Below are positions 12,068 to 23,513 of a stretch of 64,000 nucleotides of DNA, in pieces (the first letter of the stretch is position 1; each line of letters starts with the position of its first letter). The notes below the pieces were generated by a model. That model did no database searches. It saw only the letters and a program-made list of their open reading frames with translations, and was not told the DNA's origin. This DNA is from Dichetophora obliterata (taxonomy: Eukaryota; Arthropoda; Insecta; Diptera; Sciomyzidae), in assembly GCA_963920525.1 (NCBI GenBank), contig OY986440.1:744001-808000 (forward strand). Direction: 5' to 3'. The translations under genes and the position numbers were made by a program.

Positions 12068-15000
12068 TCTATAGTAATAAAACTCATTTTCTCTTTGTTT
12101 GTTTGTTTGTTTGTTTGGCCTTTATACAAATCTAAACGGCTCAATGGATTTGTCTCAAACTAGGTATACATATTAAGTACATCCCAACTTAAAATGTTAC
12201 ATACTTAGTTTTTGCCACGCCCCCTCTGAAATTTTTCAACTAACGGTAATTTCGTTATTATAAAACTTTTTACCATCGGAGATTTTTTTGTATTTAATTT
12301 TAAAAAATTTTTGTTACTTTGACATCAAAAACATTCACATATCTTCAAAATTGGAGAAATTTTCAGTATAACGACTTTTTCATAAAACATCGTTGCCTAA
12401 GAACGAGAAAAAAACGACATGAAAATCAAAGTTTGGTCTTTCGATGCAAATATCTCCGCTGTCCATTAATATATTTCATTCAAATTTTTTTTGTTCAAAA
12501 GTTCAATAAAATCACTTCACAAAAATAGGTTGAACTGTACCGTTAAGTCAGTGTATATATGTTTCATGATTATGTCAAAAAAGGTCCAAAATATTGACTT
12601 TTTACTCAAAAAATGACTCAAAAATTGTTGTTGTTGTAAAAACGAAATCAATTAAAAATTGCACATCTGGCTACCTTTCATATGACATAGCATTTACTTG
12701 CAAAAATTCTTCCAGCTAAGCGCAAAAATTATTTTACTGTTTTTGTCATCAAAACAACAAGGGTACCCCCTTTGATTTTTTTCGCGAAATTTATTTTTTC
12801 CAAAATGTTGTTTTTATATTTTTTACAAAAAATTCGAGTCTCAAAAATAATTTATGTGAAAAAATTAACCCAATATCTCTTTCCAATCAAAAGTTATGGC
12901 TAAAAATCTATTTTTTCATACAACTGACTATCTATAGTAATAAAACTCATTTTCTGTTTGTTTGTTTGTTTGTTTGGCCTTTATACAAATCTAAACGGCT
13001 CAATGGATTTCTCTCACACTAGGTATACATATTAAGTACATCCCAACTTAAAATGTTACATACTTAATTTTTGCCACGCCCCCTCTGAAATTTTCCAACT
13101 AACGGTAATTTCGTTATTATAAATTTTTTTAGTATCGGAGATTTTTTTGTATTTAATTTTAAAAATTTTTTGTTATTTTGACATCAAAAACATTCACATA
13201 TCTTCAAAATTGGAGAAATTTTCAGTATAACGACTTTTTCATAAAACATCGTTGCCTAAGAACGAGAAAAAAACGACATGAAAATCAAAGTTTGGTCTTT
13301 CGATGCAAATATCTCCGCTGTCCATTAATATATTTCATTCAAATTTTTTTTGTTCAAAAGTTCAATAAAATCACTTCACAAAAATAGGTTGAACTGTACC
13401 GTTAAGTCAGTGTATATATGTTTCATGATTATGTCAAAAAAGGTCCAAAATATTGACTTTTTACTCAAAAAATGACTCAAAAATTGTTGTTGTTGTAAAA
13501 ACGAAATCAATTAAAAATTGCACATCTGGCTACCTTTCATATGACATAGCATTTACTTGCAAAAATTCTTCCAGCTAAGCGCAAAAATTATTTTACTGTT
13601 TTTGTCATCAAAACAACAAGGGTACCCCCTTTGATTTTTTTCGCGAAATTTATTTTTTCCAAAATGTTGTTTTTATATTTATTACAAAAAAGTCAAGTCT
13701 CAAAAATAATTTATGTGAAAAAATTAAAGGCTAAAAATCTATTTTTCATACCAGACTATTAATAAAACTTAGTTTTGTGTTAAAATTCTCTATATAGTTT
13801 GAACGTCCCCATATATCTCTAAGAATGCAGTTGTGTGTCTAAAGTAATTACGAACATTTTGGATTATACAAAATTTTCTTTATAGTGATCATCAAAATTG
13901 GAGAAATTTTCAGTATAACGACTTTTTCATAAAACATCGTTGCCTAAGAACGAGAAAAAAACGACATGAAAATCAAAGTTTGGTCTTTCGATGCAAATAT
14001 CTCCGCTGTCCATTAATATATTTCATTCAAATTTTTTTTGTTCAAAAGTTCAATAAAATCACTTCACAAAAATAGGTTGAACTGTACCGTTAAGTCAGTG
14101 TATATATGTTTCATGATTATGTCAAAAAAGGTCCAAAATATTGACTTTTTACTCAAAAAATGACTCAAAAATTGTTGTTGTTGTAAAAACGAAATCAATT
14201 AAAAATTGCACATCTGGCTACCTTTCATATGACATAGCATTTACTTGCAAAAATTTTTCCAGCTAAGCGCAAAAATTATTTTACTGTTTTTGTCATCAAA
14301 ACAACAAGGGTACCCCCTTTGATTTTTTTCGCGAAATTTATTTTTTCCAAAATGTTGTTTTTATATTTTTTACAAAAAATTCAAGTCTCAAAAATAATTT
14401 ATGTGAAAAAATTAATGGCTAAAAATCTATTTTTCATACCAGACTATTAATAAAACTTAGTTTTGTGTTAAAATTCTCTATATAGTTTGAACGTCCCCAT
14501 ATATCTCTAAGAATGCAGTTGTGTGTCTAAAGTAATTACGAACATTTTGGATTATACAAAATTTTCTTTATAGTGATCATCAAAATTGGAGAAATTTTCA
14601 GTATAACGACTTTTTCATAAAACATCGTTGCCTAAGAACGAGAAAAAAACGACATGAAAATCAAAGTTTGGTCTTTCGATGCAAATATCTCCGCTGTCCA
14701 TTAATATATTTCATTCAAATTTTTTTTGTTCAAAAGTTCAATAAAATCACTTCACAAAAATAGGTTGAACTGTACCGTTAAGTCAGTGTATATATGTTTC
14801 ATGATTATGTCAAAAAAGGTCCAAAATATTGACTTTTTACTCAAAAAATGACTCAAAAATTGTTGTTGTTGTAAAAACGAAATCAATTAAAAATTGCACA
14901 TCTGGCTACCTTTCATATGACATAGCATTTACTTGCAAAAATTCTTCCAGCTAAGCGCAAAAATTATTTTACTGTTTTTGTCATCAAAACAACAAGGGTA

Positions 15001-16708
15001 CCCCCTTTGATTTTTTTCGCGAAATTTATGTTTTCCAAAATGTTGTTTTTATATTTTTTACAAAAAATTCAAGTCTCAAAAATAATTTATGTGAAAAAAT
15101 TAACCCAATATCTCTTTCCAATCAAAAGTTATGGCTAAAAATCTATTTTTTCATACAACTGACTATCTATAGTAATAAAACTTATTTTCTGTTTGTTTGT
15201 TTGTTTGTTTGGCCTTTATACAAATCTAAACGGCTCAATGGATTTCTCTCAAACTAGGTATACATATTAAGTACATCCCAACTTAAAATGTTACATACTT
15301 AGTTTTTGCCACGCCCCCTCGGAAATTTTTCAACTAACGGTAATTTCGTTATTATAAAACTTTTTACCATCGGAGATTTTTTTGTATTTAATTTTAAAAA
15401 ATTTTTGTTATTTTGACATCAAAAACATTCACATATCTTCAAAATTGGAGAAATTTTCAGTATAACGACTTTTTCATAAAACATCGTTGCCTAAGAACGA
15501 GAAAAAAACGACATGAAAATCAAAGTTTGGTCTTTCGATGCAAATATCTCCGCTGTCCATTAATATATTTCATTCAAATTTTTTTTGTTCAAAAGTTCAA
15601 TAAAATCAATTCACAAAAATAGGTTGAACTGTACCGTTAAGTCAGTGTATATATGTTTCATGATTATGTCAAAAAAGGTCCAAAATATTGACTTTTTACT
15701 CAAAAAATGACTCAAAAATTGTTGTTGTTGTAAAAACGAAATCAATTAAAAATTGCACATCTGGCTACCTTTCATATGACATAGCATTTACTTGCAAAAA
15801 TTCTTCCAGCTAAGCGCAAAAATTATTTTACTGTTTTTGTCATCAAAACAACAAGGGTACCCCCTTTGATTTTTTTCGCGAAATTTATTTTTTCCAAAAT
15901 GTTGTTTTTATATTTTTTACAAAAAAGTCAAGTCTCAAAAATAATTTATGTGAAAAAATTAATGGCTAAAAATCTATTTTTCATACCAGACTATTAATAA
16001 AACTTAGTTTTGTGTTAAAATTCTCTATATAGTTTGAACGTCCCCATATATCTCTAAGAATGCAGTTGTGTGTCTAAAGTAATTACGAACATTTTGGATT
16101 ATACAAAATTTTCTTTATAGTGATCATCAAAATTGGAGAAATTTTCAGTATAACGACTTTTTCATAAAACATCGTTGCCTAAGAACGAGAAAAAAACGAC
16201 ATGAAAATCAAAGTTTGGTCTTTCGATGCAAATATCTCCGCTGTCCATTAATATATTTCATTCAAATTTTTTTTGTTCAAAAGTTCAATAAAATCACTTC
16301 ACAAAAATAGGTTGAACTGTACCGTTAAGTCAGTGTATATATGTTTCATGATTATGTCAAAAAAGGTCCAAAATATTGACTTTTTACTCAAAAAATGACT
16401 CAAAAATTGTTGTTGTTGTAAAAACGAAATCAATTAAAAATTGCACATCTGGCTACCTTTCATATGACATAGCATTTACTTGCAAAAATTCTTCCAGCTA
16501 AGCGCAAAAATTATTTTACTGTTTTTGTCATCAAAACAACAAGGGTACCCCCTTTGATTTTTTTCGCGAAATTTATTTTTTCCAAAATGTTGTTTTTATA
16601 TTTTTTACAAAAAAGTCAAGTCTCAAAAATAATTTATGTGAAAAAATTAATGGCTAAAAATCTATTTTTCATACCAGACTATTAATAAAACTTAGTTTTG
16701 TGTTAAAA
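12068..16708 (+). repeat. 4,641-bp six-unit higher-order repeat, copy 1
   Basis: Units by core position: 12,345 (L), 13,204 (D2, direct exit), 13,894 (D2, direct), 14,580 (D1), 15,439 (D2, direct), 16,128 (D2 cut short into D1). Markers are CTCTTTG at 12,091, CACACTAGG near 13,015, AAAATTTTTCC near 14,251 and TTTATGTTTTCC at about 15,030. Each recurs about 4,641 bp later. The copy ends inside D2 at TGTTAAAA, immediately followed by TCTATAGTAAT of D1. Confidence 0.87.
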
Positions 16709-16735
16709 TCTATAGTAATAAAACTCATTTTCTCT
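16701..16735 (+). other. D2/D1 hybrid junction 1
   Basis: D2 (CTTAGTTTTGTGTTAAAA) switches to D1 (TCTATAGTAATAAAACTC) at 16,709. Both partners have TCTATA nearby (D2: ATTCTCTATATAG; D1: ATCTATAG), so a few bases of homology were available. The TCT of D1 lies exactly 4,641 bp after the equivalent bases of an ordinary D1 at 12,068, which is the length of the higher-order repeat that ends here. Confidence 0.82.
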
Positions 16736-19700
16736 TTGTTTGTTTGTTTGTTTGTTTGGCCTTTATACAAATCTAAACGGCTCAATGGATTTGTCTCAAA
16801 CTAGGTATACATATTAAGTACATCCCAACTTAAAATGTTACATACTTAGTTTTTGCCACGCCCCCTCTGAAATTTTTCAACTAACGGTAATTTCGTTATT
16901 ATAAAACTTTTTATTATCGGAGATTTTTTTGTATATAATTTTAAAAAATTTTTGTTACTTTGACATCAAAAACATTCACATATCTTCAAAATTGGAGAAA
17001 TTTTCAGTATAACGACTTTTTCATAAAACATCGTTGCCTAAGAACGAGAAAAAAACGACATGAAAATCAAAGTTTGGTCTTTCGATGCAAATATCTCCGC
17101 TGTCCATTAATATATTTCATTCAAATTTTTTTTGTTCAAAAGTTCAATAAAATCACTTCAAAAAAATAGGTTGAACTGTACCGTTAAGTCAGTGTATATA
17201 TGTTTCATGATTATGTCAAAAAAGGTCCAAAATATTGACTTTTTACTCAAAAAATGACTCAAAAATTGTTGTTGTTGTAAAAACGAAATCAATTAAAAAT
17301 TGCACATCTGGCTACCTTTCATATGACATAGCATTTACTTGCAAAAATTCTTCCAGCTAAGCGCAAAAATTATTTTACTGTTTTTGTCATCAAAACAACA
17401 AGGGTACCCCCTTTGATTTTTTTCGCGAAATTTATTTTTTCCAAAATGTTGTTTTTATATTTTTTACAAAAAATTCAAGTCTCAAAAATAATTTATGTGA
17501 AAAAATTAACCCAATATCTCTTTCCAATCAAAAGTTATGGCTAAAAATCTATTTTTTCATACAACTGACTATCTATAGTAATAAAACTCATTTTCTGTTT
17601 GTTTGTTTGTTTGTTTGGCCTTTATACAAATCTAAACGGCTCAATGGATTTCTCTCACACTAGGTATATATATTAAGTACATCCCAACTTAAAATGTTGC
17701 ATACTTAGTTTTTGCCACGCCCCCTCTGAAATTTTTCAACTAACGGTAATTTCGTTATTATAAAACTTTTTAGTATCGGAGATTTTTTTGTATTTAATTT
17801 TAAAAAATTTTTGTTATTTTGACATCAAAAACATTCACATATTTTCAAAATTGGAGAAATTTTCAGTATAACGACTTTTTCATAAAACATCGTTGCCTAA
17901 GAACGAGAAAAAAACGACATGAAAATCAAAGTTTGGTCTTTCGATGCAAATATCTCCGCTGTCCATTAATATATTTCATTCAAATTTTTTTTGTTCAAAA
18001 GTTCAATAAAATCACTTCACAAAAATAGGTTGAACTGTACCGTTAAGTCAGTGTATATATGTTTCATGATTATGTCAAAAAAGATCCAAAATATTGACTT
18101 TTTACTCAAAAAATGACTCAAAAATTGTTGTTGTTGTAAAAACGAAATCAATTAAAAATTGCACATCTGGCTACCTTTCATATGACATAGCATTTACTTG
18201 CAAAAATTCTTCCAGCTAAGCGCAAAAATTATTTTACTGTTTTTGTCATCAAAACAACAAGGGTACCACCCCCTTTGATTTTTTTCGCGAAATTTATTTT
18301 TTCCAAAATGTTGTTTTTATATTTTTTACAAAAAAGTCAAGTCTCAAAAATAATTTATGTGAAAAAATTAATGGCTAAAAATCTATTTTTCATACCAGAC
18401 TATTAATAAAACTTAGTTTTGTGTTAAAATTCTCTATATAGTTTGAACGTCCCCATATATCTCTAAGAATGCAGTTGTGTGTCTAAAGTAATTACGAACA
18501 TTTTGGATTATACAAAATTTTCTTTATAGTGATCATCAAAATTGGAGAAATTTTCAGTATAACGACTTTTTCATAAAACATCGTTGCCTAAGAACGAGAA
18601 AAAAACGACATGAAAATCAAAGTTTGGTCTTTCGATGCAAATATCTCCGCTGTCCATTAATATATTTCATTCAAATTTTTTTTGTTCAAAAGTTCAATAA
18701 AATCACTTCACAAAAATAGGTTGAACTGTACCGTTAAGTCAGTGTATATATGTTTCATGATTATGTCAAAAAAGGTCCAAAATATTGACTTTTTACTCAA
18801 AAAATGACTCAAAAATTGTTGTTGTTGTAAAAACGAAATCAATTAAAAATTGCACATCTGGCTACCTTTCATATGACATAGCATTTACTTGCAAAAATTT
18901 TTCCAGCTAAGCGCAAAAATTATTTTACTGTTTTTGTCATCAAAACAACAAGGGTACCCCCTTTGATTTTTTTCGCGAAATTTATTTTTTCCAAAATGTT
19001 GTTTTTATATTTTTTACAAAAAATTCAAGTCTCAAAAATAATTTATGTGAAAAAATTAATGGCTAAAAATCTATTTTTCATACCAGACTATTAATAAAAC
19101 TTAGTTTTGTGTTAAAATTCTCTATATAGTTTGAACGTCCCCATATATCTCTAAGAATGCAGTTGTGTGTCTAAAGTAATTACGAACATTTTGGATTATA
19201 CAAAATTTTCTTTATAGTGATCATCAAAATTGGAGAAATTTTCAGTATAACGACTTTTTCATAAAACATCGTTGCCTAAGAACGAGAAAAAAACGACATG
19301 AAAATCAAAGTTTGGTCTTTCGATGCAAATATCTCCGCTGTCCATTAATATATTTCATTCAAATTTTTTTTGTTCAAAAGTTCAATAAAATCACTTCACA
19401 AAAATAGGTTGAACTGTACCGTTAAGTCAGTGTATATATGTTTCATGATTATGTCAAAAAAGGTCCAAAATATTGACTTTTTACTCAAAAAATGACTCAA
19501 AAATTGTTGTTGTTGTAAAAACGAAATCAATTAAAAATTGCACATCTGGCTACCTTTCATATGACATAGCATTTACTTGCAAAAATTCTTCCAGCTAAGC
19601 GCAAAAATTATTTTACTGTTTTTGTCATCAAAACAACAAGGGTACCCCCTTTGATTTTTTTCGCGAAATTTATGTTTTCCAAAATGTTGTTTTTATATTT

Positions 19701-20664
19701 TTTACAAAAAATTCAAGTCTCAAAAATAATTTATGTGAAAAAATTAACCCAATATCTCTTTCCTATCAAAAGTTATGGCTAAAAATCTATTTTTTCATAC
19801 AACTGACTATCTATAGTAAGTAATAAAACTCATTTTCTGTTTGTTTGTTTGTTTGGCCTTTATACAAATCTAAACGGCTCAATGGATTTCTCTCACACTA
19901 GGTATACATATTAAGTACATCCCAACTTAAAATGTTACATACTTAGTTTTTGCCACGCCCCCTCTGAAATTTTTCAACTAACGGTAATTTCGTTATTATA
20001 AAACTTTTTACTATCGGAGATTTTTTTGTATATAATTTTAAAAAATTTTTGTTACTTTGACATCAAAAACATTCACATATCTTCAAAATTGGAGAAATTT
20101 TCAGTATAACGACTTTTTCATAAAACATCGTTGCCTAAGAACGAGAAAAAAACGACATGAAAATCAAAGTTTGGTCTTTCGATGCAAATATCTCCGCTGT
20201 CCATTAATATATTTCATTCAAATTTTTTTTGTTCAAAAGTTCAATAAAATCACTTCACAAAAATAGGTTGAACTGTACCGTTAAGTCAGTGTATATATGT
20301 TTCATGATTATGTCAAAAAAGGTCCAAAATATTGACTTTTTACTCAAAAAATGACTCAAAAATTGTTGTTGTTGTAAAAACGAAATCAATTAAAAATTGC
20401 ACATCTGGCTACCTTTCATATGACATAGCATTTACTTGCAAAAATTCTTCCAGCTAAGCGCAAAAATTATTTTACTGTTTTTGTCATCAAAACAACAAGG
20501 GTACCCCCTTTGATTTTTTTCGCGAAATTTATTTTTTCCAAAATGTTGTTTTTATATTTTTTACAAAAAAGTCAAGTCTCAAAAATAATTTATGTGAAAA
20601 AATTAATGGCTAAAAATCTATTTTTCATACCAGACTATTAATAAAACTTAGTTTTGTGTTAAAA
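16709..20664 (+). repeat. 4,641-bp higher-order repeat, copy 2, one unit deleted
   Basis: Cores are at 16,986 (L), 17,845 (D2 direct), 18,537 (D2 direct), 19,225 (D1) and 20,083 (D2 cut into D1). Markers match copy 1: CTCTTTG at 16,731, CACACTAGG near 17,656, AAAATTTTTCC near 18,896, TTTATGTTTTCC at 19,674. One direct D2 unit of about 690 bp, the equivalent of 15,439-16,128, is missing. The copy again ends in the TGTTAAAA/TCTATAG hybrid at 20,665. GTATATAATTTT replaces GTATTTAATTTT in the A modules near 16,931, 20,028 and 20,880. Confidence 0.85.
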
Positions 20665-20690
20665 TCTATAGTAATAAAACTCATTTTCTG
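20655..20690 (+). other. D2/D1 hybrid junction 2
   Basis: This has the same base-for-base switch as at 16,709 (GTGTTAAAA then TCTATAGTAATAAAAC), but it is followed by CTGTTTG with four TTTG copies where junction 1 has CTCTTTG. It closes the second, shortened copy of the 4.6-kb repeat. No other hybrid of this kind was found in the window. Confidence 0.82.
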
Positions 20691-23513
20691 TTTGTTTGTT
20701 TGTTTGGCCTTTATACAAATCTAAACGGCTCAATGGATTTGTCTCAAACTAGGTATACATATTAAGTACATCCCAACTTAAAATGTTACATACTTAGTTT
20801 TTGCCACGCCCCCTCTGAAATTTTTCAACTAACGGTAATTTCGTTATTATAAAACTTTTTACTATCGGAGATTTTTTTGTATATAATTTTAAAAAATTTT
20901 TGTTACTTTGACATCAAAAACATTCACATATCTTCAAAATTGGAGAAATTTTCAGTATAACGACTTTTTCATAAAACATCGTTGCCTAAGAACGAGAAAA
21001 AACGACATGAAAATCAAAGTTTGGTCTTTCGATGCAAATATCTCCGCTGTCCATTAATATATTTCATTCAAATTTTTTTTGTTCAAAAGTTCAATAAAAT
21101 CACTTCACAAAAATAGGTTGAACTGTACCGTTAAGTCAGTGTATATATGTTTCATGATTATGTCAAAAAAGGTCCAAAATATTGACTTTTTACTCAAAAA
21201 ATGACTCAAAAATTGTTGTTGTTGTAAAAACGAAATCAATTAAAAATTGCACATCTGGCTACCTTTCATATGACATAGCATTTACTTGCAAAAATTCTTC
21301 CAGCTAAGCGCAAAAATTATTTTACTGTTTTTGTCATCAAAACAACAAGGGTACCCCCTTTGATTTTTTCGCGAAATTTATTTTTTCCAAAATGTTGTTT
21401 TTATATTTTTTACAAAAAATTCAAGTCTCAAAAATAATTTATGTGAAAAAATTAATGGCTAAAAATCTATTTTTCATACCAGACTATTAATAAAACTTAG
21501 TTTTGTGTTAAAATTCTCTATATAGTTTGAACGTCCCCATATATCTCTAAGAATGCAGTTGTGTGTCTAAAGTAATTACGAACATTTTGGATTATACAAA
21601 ATTTTCTTTATAGTGATCATCAAAATTGGAGAAATTTTCAGTATAACGACTTTTTCATAAAACATCGTTGCCTAAGAACGAGAAAAAAACGACATGAAAA
21701 TCAAAGTTTGGTATTTCGATGCAAATATCTCCGCTGTCCATTAATATATTTCATTCAAATTTTTTTTGTTCAAAAGTTCAATAAAATCACTTCACAAAAA
21801 TAGGTTGAACTGTACCGTTAAGTCAGTGTATATATGTTTCATGATTATGTCAAAAAAGGTCCAAAATATTGACTTTTTACTCAAAAAATGACTCAAAAAT
21901 TGTTGTTGTTGTAAAAACGAAATCAATTAAAAATTGCACATCTGGCTACCTTTCATATGACATAGCATTTACTTGCAAAAATTCTTCCAGCTAAGCGCAA
22001 AAATTATTTTACTGTTTTTGTCATCAAAACAACAAGGGTACCCCCTTTGATTTTTTTCGCGAAATTTATTTTTTCCAAAATGTTGTTTTTATATTTTTTA
22101 CAAAAAAGTCAAGTCTCAAAAATAATTTATGTGAAAAAATTAATGGCTAAAAATCTATTTTTCATACCAGACTATTAATAAAACTTAGTTTTGTGTTAAA
22201 ATTCTCTATATAGTTTGAACGTCCCCATATATCTCTAAGAATGCAGTTGTGTGTCTAAAGTAATTACGAACATTTTGGATTATACAAAATTTTCTTTATA
22301 GTGATCATCTACTTATATTCATCTACTTATATTAAGTACATCCCAACTTAAAATGTTACATACTTAGTTTTTGCCACGCCCTCTCTGAAATTTTTCAACT
22401 AACGGTAATTTCGTTATTATAAAACTTTTTAGTATCGGAGATTTTTTTGTATTTAATTTTAAAAAATTTTTGTTATTTTAACATCAAAAACATTCACATA
22501 TCTTCAAAATTGGAGAAATTTTCAGTATAACGACTTTTTCATAAAACATCGTTGCCTAAGAACGAGAAAAAAACGACATGAAAATCAAAGTTTGGTCTTT
22601 CGATGCAAATATCTCCGCTGTCCATTAATATATTTCATTCAAATTTTTTTTGTTCAAAAGTTCAATAAAATCACTTCACAAAAATAGGTTGAACTGTACC
22701 GTTAAGTCAGTGTTTATATGTTTCATGATTATGTCAAGAAAGGTCCAAAATATTGACTTTTTACTCAAAAAATGACTCAAAAATTGTTGTTGTTGTAAAA
22801 ACGAAATCAATTAAAAATTGCACATCTGGCTACCTTTCATATGACATAGCATTTACTTGCAAAAATTCTTCCAGCTAAGCGCAAAAATTATTTTACTGTT
22901 TTTGTCATCAAAACAACAAGGGTGATTTTTTCGCGATATTTATTTTTTCCAAAATGTTGTTTTTATATTTTTTACAAAAAAGTCAAGTCTCAAAAATAAT
23001 TTATGTGAAAAAATTAATGGCTAAAAATCTATTTTTCATACCAGACTATTAATAAAACTTAGTTTTGTGTTAAAATTCTCTATATAGTTTGAACGTCCCC
23101 ATATATCTCTAAGAATGCAGTTGTGTGTCTAAAGTAATTACGAACATTTTGGATTATACAAAATTTTCTTTATAGTGATCATCTACTTATATTTGTGATG
23201 ATACCCCCTTTATGATAAAACCCCCTTGTGATAAAAACAAGGGTACCCCCTTTGATTTTTTTCGCGAAATTTATTTTTTCCAAAATGTTGTTTTTATATT
23301 TTTTACAAAAAATTCAAGTCTCAACAATAATTTATGTGAAAAAATTAACCCAATATCTCTTTCCAATCAAAAGTTATGGCTAAAAATCTATTTTTTCATA
23401 CAACTGACTATCTATAGTAATAAAACTCATTTTCTGTTTGTTTGTTTGTTTGTTTGGCCTTTATACAAATCTAAACGGCTCAATGGATTTCTCTCAAACT
23501 AGGTATATATATT
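20665..23513 (+). repeat. Mixed units ending in a scrambled B remnant
   Basis: Cores are at 20,935 (one A fewer in the run before CGACATG), 21,621 (direct; GGTATTTCGATGC variant) and 22,505 (after a bridge at 22,306). The last unit carries a linked set: CGCCCTCTCTG, TTTTAACATC, GTGTTTATATG and TCAAGAAAGG. The same set recurs near 25.8-26.2 kb and 32.0-32.4 kb. Its B has lost nine bases at 22,924, and its D2 leads into a short odd insertion at 23,194. Confidence 0.82.
23194..23240 (+). other. Scrambled insertion between D2 and C
   Basis: After CATCTACTTATATTT comes a stretch with the words GATGATACCCCCTTTATG, ATAAAACCCCCTTGTG and ATAAAAACAAGGG before the usual TACCCCCTTTGATTT. The motif TGAT-A-rich-CCCCCTT is repeated with changes about three times. 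It occurs only here and is the most divergent sequence in the window. It looks like slippage or repeated template switching around the end of B. Confidence 0.7.

Noticed and set aside
23212..23502. Longer frames across C and D1 (23,212-23,502; 37,406-37,666; 42,044-42,376; 32,511-32,720; 42,911-43,105; 62,770-62,961)
   Set aside because: They arise only where an indel or B deletion shifts frames, read through T-rich low-complexity and the GTTT tract, and differ in start between copies. There is no protein family signal.
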